Assembly (NCBI RefSeq): GCF_011752625.1
Contig: NZ_VWXD01000002.1
Location: 1-64,000 of the forward strand
Reading direction: 5' to 3'
Origin: Candidatus Pantoea formicae
Lineage (GTDB): Bacteria > Pseudomonadota > Gammaproteobacteria > Enterobacterales > Enterobacteriaceae
DNA: 64,000 nucleotides
Shown here: positions 18,029 through 28,525 of the stretch, piece after piece
Layout of the letters: every line of letters begins with the position of its first letter
Position numbering within the stretch: position 1 is the first letter of the stretch
Translations under genes and position numbers: made by a program
Notes under the pieces: generated by a model
The model's database searches: none
What the model saw: only the letters and a program-made list of their open reading frames with translations
What the model was told of the DNA's origin: nothing

Positions 18029-19705
18029 TTAAAACGTTTCCCAGTTGCTGTCACTGACTGGTGCGGTGACGGCTTTACGCGGCGTACTCTGTACGGGTGG
18101 CGCAATCTGCGGATGCCGCACCACCGCACTGGTAACAGCAGGTTGTGCGTTACGCGCCACGCGGAACACCGCGACAGACTGGCTCAGACGGCTGGCCTGC
18201 TCTTCCAGCGATGCCGCCGCAGCGGCAGATTCTTCGACTAGTGAAGCGTTCTGTTGCGTGACACGATCCATCTCAGTGACCGCCTGACCGACCTGGTCGA
18301 TACCTCGGCTCTGCTCATCCGATGCCGAGGCAATTTCGCCCATAATATCGGTTACGCGTGTCACTGCACTGACGATTTCGCTCATGGTTTCGCCAGCGGT
18401 TCCCACTAGCTCAGAACCACTGTTCACTCGGCTCACAGAGTCTTCAATCAGGCTTTTGATCTCTTTCGCAGCCTGGGCGCTACGCTGCGCCAGGCTGCGT
18501 ACTTCTCCAGCCACGACGGCAAATCCACGCCCCTGTTCACCGGCACGTGCCGCTTCAACTGCCGCGTTAAGCGCCAGAATATTGGTCTGGAAAGCAATAC
18601 CATCGATCACACTGATGATATCGGCGATCTTCTTTGAGCTTCCGGCAATATCGCTCATGGTGCGAACCACACCCTGCACGACGTCGCCACCCTTCTGTGC
18701 TGTTTCCGATGCACTCAACGCCAGTTGTGAAGCCTGACGTGCGTTCTCCGCGTTCTGCTTCACCGTGGCCGTCAATTGCTCCATGCTGGCCGCAGTCTGC
18801 TCCAGTGAAGCCGCTTGCTCTTCGGTACGTGCGGAAAGATCGTTATTACCGGCAGAAATTTCACTGGCACCCGTGAAGATGGCGTCAGAGCCATCACGCA
18901 CGTTGCTGACAGTACGCACCAGTGACTGCTGCATATCATGCAGGCTACTCGCCAGTTGACTCATCTCATTGCGGCCTTCAATGGCAATGTTCTGCGTCAG
19001 ATCGCCTTGGGCGATATGTTGGATATGCTGGATGTTGTCATTCAGCGGCTTGATCAACACCTTGCGCAGTCCAACCCAGCACAGCGCAATCACGGCAATC
19101 ACTACTACCATGACCACACCCAGCAACCACATCATGCGCTCATAGGCCGCCACGTTGGCTGCCACACCCACTTCAGTCAAACGATCCTGGTCGCTACGCC
19201 ACTGGCTGTAGTCCTTCAGGAAAGCACTCTGGCTCGGTGCAACGGGCAACTTACCCGCCTGGACCAGATCGTTCGCTTGTAACGCTGCTTGCATCTGGCT
19301 CAGCGCACTGGCATACGCGGTGTAGGTCGCATCCAGATGCTTATTCAGTTCGGCATCCTGCCCCGGTGTATCTGCAATCTCTTTAAACAGCTGATAGTGA
19401 TCTGCGGCACTCTTTTGGAAGGCTTTGCTGTCGTCATACAAACCGGCAATGTCCGGTTCAGAGCCGGCCAGCTTGCTGGTTGCCATGCGCAGTTGAATAC
19501 GGGTCAACACTACACGGCTCTGGTTGAGACTCATGTAGGCATCGTTGATGGCGGCGGTATTTTTACTCGCCAGTTGTGAAACGGTGAAACTGGTTTTGTC
19601 ATCACTCAGCGCTTTGAAAAACAGCGACCCGGATGCCAGTTGCAGAAAACCAAAGACCAATAGCACCAGTAATAAACTGGTGACAACGCGGATTCTCGTA
19701 AACAT
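18029..19705 (-). CDS. methyl-accepting chemotaxis protein (third, adjacent to cheW)
   Basis: A 558-residue receptor (MFTRIRVV...) with two membrane spans bracketing a four-helix periplasmic domain (about 30-190), then HAMP and a signalling hairpin, ending NWETF. The HAMP-to-tip region is nearly identical to the second receptor over about 300 residues while the ligand domains differ, the usual pattern of duplication with sensor divergence. The ligand is unknown. It occupies the position of tar in E. coli, directly after cheW, with a sigma-28 promoter upstream and a strong terminator downstream. Confidence 0.9.
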   Translation of the reverse strand: MFTRIRVVTSLLLVLLVFGFLQLASGSLFFKALSDDKTSFTVSQLASKNTAAINDAYMSLNQSRVVLTRIQLRMATSKLAGSEPDIAGLYDDSKAFQKSAADHYQLFKEIADTPGQDAELNKHLDATYTAYASALSQMQAALQANDLVQAGKLPVAPSQSAFLKDYSQWRSDQDRLTEVGVAANVAAYERMMWLLGVVMVVVIAVIALCWVGLRKVLIKPLNDNIQHIQHIAQGDLTQNIAIEGRNEMSQLASSLHDMQQSLVRTVSNVRDGSDAIFTGASEISAGNNDLSARTEEQAASLEQTAASMEQLTATVKQNAENARQASQLALSASETAQKGGDVVQGVVRTMSDIAGSSKKIADIISVIDGIAFQTNILALNAAVEAARAGEQGRGFAVVAGEVRSLAQRSAQAAKEIKSLIEDSVSRVNSGSELVGTAGETMSEIVSAVTRVTDIMGEIASASDEQSRGIDQVGQAVTEMDRVTQQNASLVEESAAAAASLEEQASRLSQSVAVFRVARNAQPAVTSAVVRHPQIAPPVQSTPRKAVTAPVSDSNWETF

Positions 19706-19744
19706 AGTTTGCCCTGGAAAATGAAGAAAAATGATGCAGAGCAG

Positions 19745-19771
19745 TTATCGACTCATCGCGAGGAATATTGA
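19745..19771 (-). promoter_or_regulatory. sigma-28 (FliA)-type promoter for the third receptor
   Basis: Minus-strand TCAA, 15 bases, GTCGATAA, ending 40 bases before the ATG at 19705. It has the same two departures from consensus as the second receptor's promoter. Confidence 0.75.
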
Positions 19772-19840
19772 GAGAGAATGTAGGGTTTTTGAGGATTTTC
19801 TTGTTAATTTACAAGCAATTGATTTACTTGAGTGATGATA

Positions 19841-19864
19841 ACGGGCCGCTGTGATGCGGCCCGT
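19841..19864 (-). terminator. hairpin after cheW
   Basis: A perfect 9-bp GC-rich stem (ACGGGCCGC/GCGGCCCGT, 6-nt loop) lies 11 bp past the cheW stop. The following minus-strand sequence (TATC) is only weakly U-rich, so it may terminate partly and lower read-through into the receptor gene. Confidence 0.55.
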
Positions 19865-19874
19865 TTAAAGGTTA

Positions 19875-20372
19875 TTACGCGCTACGCAGGGTATCCACCA
19901 GTGCCATCTCTTCACTGCTTAACAGCTTCTCGATGTCGACCAGAATCAGCATACGCTCACCCAACGCACCCAGACCGGTCAGGTACTCGGTAGACATGGT
20001 GACAGCGAACTCAGGCGCCGGGCGAATCTGATCTTGTGTCAGTGACAGCACATCAGACACACCATCCACCACAATACCCACAACGCGATGTTCAAGATTC
20101 AGCACAATCACCACGGTGTTTTCGTTATATTCCACATCCTGCTGCGCGAATTTCACGCGCAGGTCGATGATCGGCACAATCACACCGCGCAGGTTGGTCA
20201 CGCCCTTGATGAATTCTGGGGTGTTGGCGATGCGGGTGACCTGATCGTAGCCACGAATCTCCTGCACTTTCAGAATGTCGATGCCGTACTCTTCATCACC
20301 CAGAGTGAAAACTAAGAACTCCTGGCCCACGGTTTCGCCAGCGATTTTGGTCACGGTTGCCATGTCAGTCAT
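19875..20372 (-). CDS. cheW: CheW, receptor-kinase coupling protein
   Basis: A 165-residue SH3-like adaptor that links receptors to CheA in the cytoplasmic array. The sequence [20 protein letters not shown] and the receptor-binding [15 protein letters not shown] match enterobacterial CheW. The chosen start (MTDMATVT...) aligns with E. coli; an alternative ATG lies three codons in. It follows cheA by 22 bp. Confidence 0.97.
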   Translation of the reverse strand: MTDMATVTKIAGETVGQEFLVFTLGDEEYGIDILKVQEIRGYDQVTRIANTPEFIKGVTNLRGVIVPIIDLRVKFAQQDVEYNENTVVIVLNLEHRVVGIVVDGVSDVLSLTQDQIRPAPEFAVTMSTEYLTGLGALGERMLILVDIEKLLSSEEMALVDTLRSA

Positions 20373-20394
20373 TTTTTTGCCCTTTCATTATCTA

Positions 20395-22368
20395 TTACGC
20401 TGCGGCACCGGCCACACGCTTTTCACGGTTCAACGATTGCAGTGCTGAGACATCCACAATCAGTGCCACGCTGCCATCGCCGAGGATGGTGGCAGCAGAA
20501 ATACCCGGCACTTTGCGGTAGTTGCTTTCCAGATTCTTCACCACCACCTGATGCTGACCAATGAGCTGGTCCACCAACAGGGCATAACGACGGCCTGCAC
20601 TTTGCAGAATCACCACGATGCCTTGTGTCGCATCAGTCTTGGCATTCTGGACCTCAAATACATTCCACAACTCGACCAGCGGCAGATATTCACCACGCAC
20701 TTCTAATACCCGCTCGCCGCCGGCCAGCGGCTTCAGCTCTTCGGCAGTGGGTTGCAACGATTCCATGACCGCGTTCAGCGGCAGAATGAACACCTCGTCT
20801 GCCACACGGACGGACATGCCATCAAGGATCGCCAGCGTCAGCGGCAGCAGAATACGGATGGTGGTGCCTTTACCCTGCTTCGAAGAGATTTCAACGTGGC
20901 CACCCATCTCTTGGATGTTACGTTTCACCACGTCCATGCCTACGCCACGACCGGATACATCGGTAACCTGTTCAGCCGTGGAGAACCCTGGCGCGAAGAT
21001 CAACATGCCGACTTCTTCATCGCTCATGCTGTCGCTGACAGGCAAGCCAGAGGACAAGGCTTTCGCCAGAATACGTTCACGGTTCAAACCTGCACCGTCA
21101 TCAATGACTTCGATGCAGATGTTACCGCCCTGGTGCTCCGCCGACAGCGTCAGATTACCTACGCCTGTTTTGTTCGCCGCCAGACGTTTTTCTGGCGTTT
21201 CGATACCGTGGTCAAGGCTGTTACGCACCAGGTGCGTTAACGGATCGATGATGCGTTCAATCAGGCTCTTATCCAGCTCAGTTGAACTCCCCAGCAGTGT
21301 CAGCTCGACCTCTTTGCCCAGCTTGCTGGCCAAATCACGCACCAGACGCGGGAAGCGACTGAACACGTATTCCATCGGCATCATACGAATCGACATCACC
21401 GATTCTTGCAGGTCACGAGCGTTACGTTCTAACTGCCCCATGCTATTCAGCAAGTCGCCGTGTGCAACGGGATCCAGCGCACCGGAACGCTGTGCGAGCA
21501 TGGATTGGGTGATAACTAACTCGCCTACCAGGTTGATCAGCTGATCGACCTTCTCCACCGCAACACGAATGCTGCTGGATTCACTGGCTTTTGCCGGTGC
21601 TGCGACACGCTTGGTCTCGCGCTTAGCAGGTGGTGTAATGTCGGTCACCGTGGCGGTTTGCATGGATGCCGTTTCGATTTCAGCCACTGCCGGGACGTCC
21701 ACCGCTGCGGCTTCAGGGAAGTGAATCTGCGCTTCTTCAATAACAAAACAGAGCACCGCGACGATGTCGTCTTTCCCGACGCCATCAATGGTCACTTCCA
21801 GCGTATTCGCGCCTTTTACCACGTTGCTGACGGAGCCCAGATTGCCGAGCTCTTCGAGCATCAGCTCAGGCTCTTTCTCTTTCAGATCGACCAGTTGCAC
21901 ACGCAGGCCTGCTGCGGCAACCGGTGCGGCAATCTCTACCACTTCAGCAGCCTTTGGCGCTTCTGGGGCTATACCTTTGGCTTCCAGCGCCAACTGGCGC
22001 AGTGCTTCGCAGATATATTTAAAGCTTTCTGCGTTCGGTTCCTGCGCCGTTTTATAGGCATCGAGCTGTTCTTGCATAATATCTTTGGTTTCCAAAAACA
22101 GGTTGATGATGTCGGTGCTGAGCTGCATTTCGCCGCGGCGCGCACCATCCAGAATGTTTTCCAGGATGTGGGTGGTTTCCTGTAAAACCGTAAAGCCAAA
22201 CGTACCGGCCCCGCCCTTAATAGAGTGGGCAGCGCGGAAAATGGCATTCAACTGCTCGGAATCGGGCTCCTGGGGATCCAATCCCAACAGGTGTTGCTCC
22301 ATATCCGCTAACAGCTCATCGGCTTCATCGAAAAACGTCTGGTAAAAATCGCTGATGTCCATGCTCAC
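20395..22368 (-). CDS. cheA: CheA, chemotaxis histidine kinase
   Basis: A 657-residue kinase with five domains in order: P1 with phospho-His in AAHSIKGGAGTFG (near residue 48), P2 CheY/CheB-binding (about 160-230), an Ala-rich linker, P3 dimerisation, P4 ATP-binding (N box LTHLVRNSLDHGIE, G boxes VIDDGAGL and SGRGVGMDVV), and a P5 CheW-like domain. An internal Met downstream of P1 could give the short CheA form. It follows motB by 4 bp. Confidence 0.97.
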   Translation of the reverse strand: MSMDISDFYQTFFDEADELLADMEQHLLGLDPQEPDSEQLNAIFRAAHSIKGGAGTFGFTVLQETTHILENILDGARRGEMQLSTDIINLFLETKDIMQEQLDAYKTAQEPNAESFKYICEALRQLALEAKGIAPEAPKAAEVVEIAAPVAAAGLRVQLVDLKEKEPELMLEELGNLGSVSNVVKGANTLEVTIDGVGKDDIVAVLCFVIEEAQIHFPEAAAVDVPAVAEIETASMQTATVTDITPPAKRETKRVAAPAKASESSSIRVAVEKVDQLINLVGELVITQSMLAQRSGALDPVAHGDLLNSMGQLERNARDLQESVMSIRMMPMEYVFSRFPRLVRDLASKLGKEVELTLLGSSTELDKSLIERIIDPLTHLVRNSLDHGIETPEKRLAANKTGVGNLTLSAEHQGGNICIEVIDDGAGLNRERILAKALSSGLPVSDSMSDEEVGMLIFAPGFSTAEQVTDVSGRGVGMDVVKRNIQEMGGHVEISSKQGKGTTIRILLPLTLAILDGMSVRVADEVFILPLNAVMESLQPTAEELKPLAGGERVLEVRGEYLPLVELWNVFEVQNAKTDATQGIVVILQSAGRRYALLVDQLIGQHQVVVKNLESNYRKVPGISAATILGDGSVALIVDVSALQSLNREKRVAGAAA

Positions 22369-22372
22369 GGGA

Positions 22373-23404
22373 TCACCTCGGCTGTGAGGGTTGGTCTGGT
22401 GTCACCGCGCCTGCCGCTGGCTGCGCTGCTGGTGCAGGCGCCACCGCACTGGCCGGCGAGGCCGGAGTAGCGGTAGAACTTGCGGGTGCAGCAGATGCAG
22501 CAGGACCGGTCGGTGCGGTAATGTCGGGAATAATTTGTGCCGGGTCAGTTATCTGCGCGGCATCGCTCTCAGAGTTCTCTTTCTCTATCGCAGCCTGGGT
22601 GTCATGGTTCAACACCAGCAGACTGATACGACGGTTTACAGCATCGTTCGAACCACGATTTTTCAACTTCATGGTGTCAGCCATGCCGACTACGCGCAGC
22701 ATTTTGCCCCCATCCAGCCCGCCAATTACCAGTTCACGACGTGAGGCATTGGCGCGGTCGGCTGAGAGTTCCCAGTTACTGTAGCCGCGATCGCCCGTCG
22801 CATACTGGAAGTCATCCGTATGGCCAGCCAGACTGATTTTGTTCGGAATATCATTCAGAACCGGCGCAATGGCGCGCAGAATGTCACGCATGTACGGTTC
22901 GACTTCGGCGCTACCGGTTTTGAACATCGGACGGTTCTGGCTATCAATAATCTGGATGCGCAGCCCCTCCTCTACCATGTTGATGATCAAGTGCGGACGC
23001 AGCGCTTTCAGGCGCGGATCGGCTTCAATCAACTGGTCGAGCTTTTCACGCAGACGATTCAACCGAATCTCCTCCAGTTTTTTCTTCTGCGCGTCCATAT
23101 CCACCACTTTTTTCACTTCACCGTCTTTACGCGTGGGGTCGTCTCCCCCACCCGGAATCGGGCTTTCGCTATCGCTGCTACGCTGCCCGCCGGTTAACGC
23201 GACTTTAAGCGGCGTACGGAAGTACTCTGCAATCTGGATCAACTCTTTGGGGCTGGCGGTAGAGAGCAGCCACATCACCATAAAGAACGCCATCATTGCC
23301 GTCATAAAGTCGGCATAAGCAATCTTCCACGACCCGTGGCTGCCATGATGACCTTTATGTTTTCGCTTCTTAACCACCACAATGGGGCGATTACCCGCTT
23401 TCAT
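22373..23404 (-). CDS. motB: MotB, flagellar stator protein
   Basis: A 343-residue stator subunit. It has a short cytoplasmic N-terminus, a single span with the proton-binding Asp in [21 protein letters not shown], a plug/linker, and a periplasmic OmpA-like peptidoglycan-binding domain ([12 protein letters not shown]). The C-terminal 60 residues are a low-complexity Pro/Ala/Ser tail longer than in E. coli MotB (308 aa). Its start overlaps the motA stop by 4 bp, coupling the two in the stator ratio. Confidence 0.97.
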   Translation of the reverse strand: MKAGNRPIVVVKKRKHKGHHGSHGSWKIAYADFMTAMMAFFMVMWLLSTASPKELIQIAEYFRTPLKVALTGGQRSSDSESPIPGGGDDPTRKDGEVKKVVDMDAQKKKLEEIRLNRLREKLDQLIEADPRLKALRPHLIINMVEEGLRIQIIDSQNRPMFKTGSAEVEPYMRDILRAIAPVLNDIPNKISLAGHTDDFQYATGDRGYSNWELSADRANASRRELVIGGLDGGKMLRVVGMADTMKLKNRGSNDAVNRRISLLVLNHDTQAAIEKENSESDAAQITDPAQIIPDITAPTGPAASAAPASSTATPASPASAVAPAPAAQPAAGAVTPDQPSQPR

Positions 23405-24288
23405 GAAGTTTGATCCGACGTCTGTTTCGCTGGGTTTTTGGCGTTACGTACGTGTTCTTCCAGTTCAGAGAAGGACGGACGCTCGCTGGAGTAAAGCGTT
23501 TTACGGCCGAACTCAACGGCGATCTGCGGTGCGTAACCATTGAGGCTTGAGAGCAGCGTCACTTTCACGCACTGCATCATCTTGGTGGTTTCTGCACATT
23601 TCTGACGCAACACAGACGCCAGCGGCGAAATGAAACCGTAGGCCAACAAAATACCGAGGAAGGTTCCCACCATGGCGTGGGCAACCAGTGCGCCCAGTTC
23701 TGCCGCCGGACGGTCCGCAGAGGCCAGCGCATGGACCACACCCATCACCGCCGCAACGATACCGAAAGCCGGTAAACCATCACCCATGGCCGATAAACTT
23801 TGTGCTGGTACTTCACACTCGTGTTCGTAGGTCTCGATCTCTTCGTCCATTAGCGCTTCAATTTCAAACGCATTCATATTTCCGCTCACCATCAACCGCA
23901 AATAGTCGGTAATAAAATCAACCAACTGTTTATCGGACAAAATACGTGGATAGTTAGCGAAAATTTCACTCTGACTGGGATCTTCAATATCACGTTCTAA
24001 TGACAACATCCCTTGCTGACGTGATTTCGCCATCAGGCGGTAAAGGAGTGCCATTAAATCCATGTATACAGATTTGTTATATTTCGAGCCGCGCATTAAC
24101 AAAGGCAGCGCTTTTAACGTTTTCTTGATCGACTTGCCATTGTTGCCCACCAAAAATGCGCCAATACCGGCACCACCGATAATGATCAGTTCGGCAGGCT
24201 GATAAAGTGCTCCCAGATGGCCACCGACCATCATATAGCCGCCCAACACGGAGCCGACGACCACGATATAACCCAGAATAATCAGCAC
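23401..24288 (-). CDS. motA: MotA, flagellar stator protein
   Basis: A 295-residue inner-membrane protein with four spans and a large cytoplasmic loop holding the charged residues that contact FliG. It forms the proton channel with MotB. The start is GTG 24288 with AAGGA 6 bases upstream, the same GTG-initiated MLIILGY opening as in E. coli. The flhC terminator lies upstream, so motA needs its own promoter; no good sigma-28 match was found in the 130-bp gap. Confidence 0.97.
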   Translation of the reverse strand: MLIILGYIVVVGSVLGGYMMVGGHLGALYQPAELIIIGGAGIGAFLVGNNGKSIKKTLKALPLLMRGSKYNKSVYMDLMALLYRLMAKSRQQGMLSLERDIEDPSQSEIFANYPRILSDKQLVDFITDYLRLMVSGNMNAFEIEALMDEEIETYEHECEVPAQSLSAMGDGLPAFGIVAAVMGVVHALASADRPAAELGALVAHAMVGTFLGILLAYGFISPLASVLRQKCAETTKMMQCVKVTLLSSLNGYAPQIAVEFGRKTLYSSERPSFSELEEHVRNAKNPAKQTSDQTS

Positions 24289-24364
24289 AAAAAATCCTTA
24301 CGTCCGTAACGTGTTGGTGGAAGTTAAGCCAGAAAGCCGCAGGTGTTATTCGTAAATCGTGGAT

Positions 24365-24393
24365 AAAAAAAAAGCAGCGGGATTAACCGCTGC
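24365..24393 (-). terminator. intrinsic terminator after flhC
   Basis: Minus strand: stem GCAGCGG/CCGCTGC with a 6-nt loop followed by nine T. It lies 28 bp past the flhC stop and separates the master regulator operon from motA. Confidence 0.92.
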
Positions 24394-24420
24394 TGGATGT
24401 ATTCCACGATGCGAACAAAC

Positions 24421-24999
24421 TTAAACGGCGCGTTTAACCTGTTCATCCAGCAGTTGTGGAAAGGTATCGGCAGAATCTGCAGAAAGTTTACGTCTTTTTA
24501 CGGCACGTGATGGCGGCTGGCAAAGGCTACAAACAAAGCTGCCTACTGGCTGATGTGCGTGGTTAATAAAGCTTCCACCACAGCATTTGCACTCAGACAG
24601 TTCCAGCATCCCGCTTTCAACGAATCGCACCAGGGTCCATGCACGCGTCAGCGCCAACAGCGGGCCCTCGTCCGATTGCGGACACTGCTCAAGATATAAG
24701 CGATAGGCTTTAATAACGGCTTCCACACCATTGCTCAGCCCGGTTTTCAACAAGAACTGCCAGGCATTACAGAACATTGAGGAGTGGATATTTTGTTCCC
24801 AGGTCATGAACCAGTCCGTAGAGAATGGCAGCATGCCTTTCGGTGGTGGTGCACCACGCAGCTCTTTGTACAGCTTAATCAGGCGACCACGACTCAACTG
24901 GGTTTCGCTTTCCAGCATCTGCAGTCGTGCGCCCAATGAAATCAGCTCCATGGCCAGCTGAATATCGCGCGCTTCCTGAACAATACTTTTTTCAGTCAT
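24421..24999 (-). CDS. flhC: FlhC, flagellar master regulator subunit
   Basis: A 192-residue partner of FlhD in the FlhD4C2 activator of flagellar class II genes. The C-terminal zinc site is intact (CKCC about 29 residues before CSLC), and the N-terminal helical region matches enterobacterial FlhC. Its ATG overlaps the flhD stop by one base (TAATG), indicating coupled translation. Confidence 0.97.
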   Translation of the reverse strand: MTEKSIVQEARDIQLAMELISLGARLQMLESETQLSRGRLIKLYKELRGAPPPKGMLPFSTDWFMTWEQNIHSSMFCNAWQFLLKTGLSNGVEAVIKAYRLYLEQCPQSDEGPLLALTRAWTLVRFVESGMLELSECKCCGGSFINHAHQPVGSFVCSLCQPPSRAVKRRKLSADSADTFPQLLDEQVKRAV

Positions 25000-25358
25000 T
25001 ACACCGCCCTCTTCTTCGCAGAGGCATCATCTTTTGACGCGTTCCGCAGTAAACGGCTGGATAATAAAATACCGGTGTGGATTTGCTGCAAGTCATCCAC
25101 GCGTGATTCTTGGGTCAAACGGTTAATATGATTGTGGTCAGTAAAGCGGAACTGACAAACCAGCTGATTGGTTTCCGCTAATTTTACCATTTCAGGCAAG
25201 GTTAATTGCGACAATGCATCTGCCATCGGTTCATCGATGCCTAAACGAAACATTGCTGAAGCTTTTTCCTGGTTAATTAAACGCTGAGCAAGAAGCAAAT
25301 ATGACAGATTGATGTCATATATATGTTTTAGTAATTCTGATGTACCCATTTTTTCCAT
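24999..25358 (-). CDS. flhD: FlhD, flagellar master regulator subunit
   Basis: A 119-residue small helical DNA-binding subunit ([20 protein letters not shown]) that with FlhC activates class II flagellar promoters. It is first gene of flhDC, with an untranslated leader of roughly 235 bases inferred from the position of the CRP and RcsAB-like sites upstream. Confidence 0.97.
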   Translation of the reverse strand: MEKMGTSELLKHIYDINLSYLLLAQRLINQEKASAMFRLGIDEPMADALSQLTLPEMVKLAETNQLVCQFRFTDHNHINRLTQESRVDDLQQIHTGILLSSRLLRNASKDDASAKKRAV

Positions 25359-25577
25359 CCTGATAGACGCGACACATATACGGCCACAGAATTAAAATTT
25401 CTATGGTTCGGGTTGCTGGTTGGTAAATCTAAAGATGGCAAAAAATAATCAGGCAAAGCCAACGTGTACTGAACTGTTTCACTTCCCTCAGGGGACATTG
25501 ATCAGTAGTAGTCAAAACTCCAGGCCATTCTTTTCTTGAGTTGTAACCATCTTCCGTGACGTCTGCTTACAGTTTTT

Positions 25578-25591
25578 TAAGACTAATCCGA
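25578..25591 (-). promoter_or_regulatory. RcsAB-like box in the flhDC promoter
   Basis: Minus-strand TCGGATTAGTCTTA resembles the RcsAB box of E. coli flhDC (recalled as TAGGAAAAATCTTA, just after the start point). If the start point is near 25595, placed by the CRP site, the box falls at about +5 to +18, the same position. Repression of motility by the Rcs envelope-stress system is inferred. Confidence 0.6.
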
Positions 25592-25658
25592 AAACAAGGC
25601 AAATCTATATCGTCTGATTTCTACATACAACGTGAGTGGCGCGAAATTTTAGATAAAG

Positions 25659-25674
25659 TGTGATCCACATCACA
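25659..25674 (-). promoter_or_regulatory. CRP-binding site upstream of flhDC
   Basis: TGTGATCCACATCACA is an exact TGTGA-N6-TCACA site, and its flanks extend the symmetry (AAAG on the left, CTTT on the right). It is centred about 308 bp before the flhD ATG. CRP activates flhDC from about -72 in E. coli, and a similar distance is compatible with the layout here. Confidence 0.85.
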
Positions 25675-26271
25675 CTTTTAAGGCAAATTTTTTCCTGGAA
25701 GCTTCAGAATTGCTTTTCTGTTGTCTGTTTTTTGACCAATTTTGAATTGTTTCGCTAATATTTCACTGACTATGCGTTGGATTTACGCTCTGCGGCAGAT
25801 TGTCATTACAATGCGATCTTTAATCTGAACTATTGCACTTAACTCACAACAACAAACCACTATTTTTCTCAAAGGCAGCATAAAACACCAAAACCTAGGT
25901 TTATTATTTGTATTTAAATTAATCACTTACAGGGAATATTGCTTACGGACATTAAACCCGTGCTGATAGAGAAGCGTGAATACTGGTGGGAGTGCGCTTG
26001 GGAACTGTCAGGTCTTTGTAGGAAGTGTTTAGCGAACAGCAGCGGATGTAACAGAGGGTTACATTAGAATTATGAATGAATTGCAGATTTTACGTATTGA
26101 TGTGAGGAAACTATCGGCCTGACCACTCAAATCTTTAGGGTTAGCCCTAAAAAAAAGCTTTATGGACGTCTGAATGAGCAATTTTTAACCAAAATGTGCT
26201 TTTTTGATTGAGGTGTCAGGCAGTTACCACTTAACCAAATGAGAAGGATTTCATCGTGTAATGGAGGGTGT

Positions 26272-26300
26272 AAAACGGATGCGCCTCCCTGCGCACCGTT
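26272..26300 (-). terminator. terminator after otsA
   Basis: Minus strand: stem AACGGTGCGC/GCGCATCCGTT with one bulged base and a 6-nt loop, followed by TTTT, directly after the otsA stop. Confidence 0.7.
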
Positions 26301-26302
26301 TA

Positions 26303-27739
26303 TTAAGCCAGTTTTGGAAAAGTAGCGACCTTATGCGCCGTGCCGTGGTCATCGCTGCGGACAGGCAGCCCATTTAAATCCTGTAGAAAACATTCACGCC
26401 AGTGGGAAATATCCTGCTTACGCAGCACAGCCATCATGTCGTTATAACGCGAGATACGTTCAGTGCGCGGCATCGTAAGTGCACGATCAAGCGCCGCAGC
26501 CACTTCATCGCGATCGTAAGGATTAACGATCAAGGCAGATGTCAGTTCATTCGCCGCACCCGCAAAGCGCGAGAGCACTAAAACGCCGGGATCGTCTGGG
26601 TCTTGGGCGGCGACATACTCTTTCGCCACCAGATTCATGCCGTCGCGCAGCGGCGTAACCAAACCGACATCTGTCAGACGGAATATTTTCATCAACAGAC
26701 GGCGATCAAAGTGCTGGTTCAGGTAGTAGAGTGGCGTCCAACCCAGGGTGCCATATTTTCCGTTGATTCGCCCAGCCTCTGTCTCTAGCTGATGTCGGAT
26801 ATCCTGATACGCTTGGACATCCCCTCTTGAGGTAGGCGCAATTTGCGAATAACGGATTTTGCCGCGATGCTGTGGGAAATTCTCCAGTAGCGCTTCATAG
26901 GCCAGAAAACGTTCAGGTAGGCCTTTAGAGTAATCGAGACGCTCACTGGCGATAATATTCTGTAAATCTCCCAGCTCACGTTTCATCGCCGCCATTTTCG
27001 GCGGTAAGTGCCCTTCCGCCATTTCTTTAATGCTGTCCGGCTCAATACCAATTGGATACACCTCTGTCATAAAGGTATTACCAAAGGCACGGTGTTTCTT
27101 CTCGCCTTTATTCTGCAACTGCGTCAACTGGCTCAGGCTGTCGAGAAAGGCCACACGATCGGATTCTGTCTGGAAACCCAGTAAGTCGTAATCGCAAAGC
27201 ATTTCCAGCAGTTCCTGATGTGGCGGCAGGGCATTAAATATCTCTGGCGTCGGGAACGGGATATGCAGAAAGAATCCGATACGGTTATTAATACCCAGTT
27301 TGCGCAACTCGGCGGCAAACGGCAGCAGATGGTAATCATGGATCCATAAAATATCGTCTGGCTGTAATAACGGTTTTAAACGTTGAGCCAGCAAGGTATT
27401 TACACGGCGATAGCCTTCCCAGGCTTCACGCTGGTATTGGACCAAATCAAGACGATAATGGAAGGCAGGCCAGATTACCGTATTAGAAAACTGGCAGTAA
27501 TATTGATCATAATCGTTCTGATTGAGAGGCAGTGACGCATAAGTGATACCGTCATGTTCAATCTGGGTGAGTTCTTCTTGCTCTTCGCCAGAGAACTCAC
27601 TGATCTCTCCATTCCAGCCAAACCATAGCCCACCGGTATTTTGCAGCGCATCCAGAATCCCCACCGCGAGACCACCGGCGCTGGCCTTACTTCCATCCGG
27701 AATAGCAATGCGGTTAGATACGACGACTAAACGACTCAT
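26303..27739 (-). CDS. otsA: OtsA, trehalose-6-phosphate synthase
   Basis: A 478-residue GT20 glycosyltransferase that makes trehalose-6-phosphate from UDP-glucose and glucose-6-phosphate. It opens [11 protein letters not shown] with the ASAGGLAVG glycine loop, then [15 protein letters not shown] and the C-terminal nucleotide-sugar site [20 protein letters not shown]. It follows otsB by 12 bp. In E. coli otsBA is osmotically and RpoS induced; no promoter was identified here. Confidence 0.97.
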   Translation of the reverse strand: MSRLVVVSNRIAIPDGSKASAGGLAVGILDALQNTGGLWFGWNGEISEFSGEEQEELTQIEHDGITYASLPLNQNDYDQYYCQFSNTVIWPAFHYRLDLVQYQREAWEGYRRVNTLLAQRLKPLLQPDDILWIHDYHLLPFAAELRKLGINNRIGFFLHIPFPTPEIFNALPPHQELLEMLCDYDLLGFQTESDRVAFLDSLSQLTQLQNKGEKKHRAFGNTFMTEVYPIGIEPDSIKEMAEGHLPPKMAAMKRELGDLQNIIASERLDYSKGLPERFLAYEALLENFPQHRGKIRYSQIAPTSRGDVQAYQDIRHQLETEAGRINGKYGTLGWTPLYYLNQHFDRRLLMKIFRLTDVGLVTPLRDGMNLVAKEYVAAQDPDDPGVLVLSRFAGAANELTSALIVNPYDRDEVAAALDRALTMPRTERISRYNDMMAVLRKQDISHWRECFLQDLNGLPVRSDDHGTAHKVATFPKLA

Positions 27740-27751
27740 AACCTTGACTCC

Positions 27752-28525
27752 TTACCGACGATTGTCATGTTCTAATTGTAATAATAGTTGCTCAAGCCAG
27801 CGCCAGACCGCTTCAACGTCGCTAAGACGGTAGCGCGCATGGCTTGAACCTTCACCGACCTTCACTGAGATGCCTTGCATGGCATTGACGGCGAGAAATC
27901 CTTTTTCATCGGTGAGATCGTCACCCACAAATACCGGAATGCGACCGATAAAGGGTGCTTCTTGCATAAATTCACGCACGGCGGCACCTTTATCGATGCC
28001 TTGCGGTTTCAACTCCACCACGCACTTTCCGGGCTGTAACGCCAAAGCGGGAAAGCGCATGACGGCATCCTCAGCCAGTTGCATGATCGATGTTTCATAC
28101 TCCGGTGCGTTGCGATAATGCAGCGCAAATGCCATCCCTTTGACTTCCAGCAGAGTGCCGGGCCATTGGTCCAGAGTTTGCTGCAACTCGGTTTGAAGGG
28201 TTTGCGCAACGTCACTCGGCAGCGTTTGCTTATGCATCAGCCCCCTCGCATCCCGCCGTTCCGCACCGTGTACACCTGCGGCTGGTGCTTCCATCGGATT
28301 CACTAGCGCATCAAGCTGCGCAATAGGGCGACCTGAAACCAGCGCTAGCGCACCATGACTTAGATTGGAGAGTTGTTGCAGATGCTGGCGCACCGTTGCG
28401 GGGATAGAAACCCATTCAGGTTGTGACTGGATGGTTGCCAGCGTGCCATCAACATCAAAAAAGAAGGCATAAAGCCCGCCGCTTAACGACGGCAAGGTGC
28501 TGTTCTCATTAACCGCAGGGGTCAC
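27752..28525 (-). CDS. otsB: OtsB, trehalose-6-phosphate phosphatase
   Basis: A 257-residue HAD-family phosphatase with nucleophile motif FFDVDGTLA and C-terminal motif VFVGDDLTDEKGF, which converts trehalose-6-phosphate to trehalose. It is first gene of otsBA, with an AGGAGG ribosome-binding site directly upstream. Confidence 0.97.
   Translation of the reverse strand: MTPAVNENSTLPSLSGGLYAFFFDVDGTLATIQSQPEWVSIPATVRQHLQQLSNLSHGALALVSGRPIAQLDALVNPMEAPAAGVHGAERRDARGLMHKQTLPSDVAQTLQTELQQTLDQWPGTLLEVKGMAFALHYRNAPEYETSIMQLAEDAVMRFPALALQPGKCVVELKPQGIDKGAAVREFMQEAPFIGRIPVFVGDDLTDEKGFLAVNAMQGISVKVGEGSSHARYRLSDVEAVWRWLEQLLLQLEHDNRR

Larger units (their letters stand above)
25359..26302. other. 944-bp non-coding region between otsA and flhD
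   Basis: An AT-rich gap with no credible ORF on either strand. The part nearest flhD (25359-25700) is its leader and promoter with RcsAB and CRP sites. The remainder (25700-26270) shows no recognisable gene. In E. coli a universal-stress gene (uspC) lies between flhDC and otsBA; it is missing here. The length suits a heavily regulated flhDC upstream region. Confidence 0.6.

Noticed and set aside
20618..21544. A 308-residue plus-strand open frame opposite cheA
   Set aside because: cheA is unambiguous; this frame has no family features or start signals.
24289..24364. A possible sigma-28 promoter for motA
   Set aside because: The best match (ACGAATAA without a TAAA at the right distance) is too poor to report, although a FliA promoter is expected biologically.
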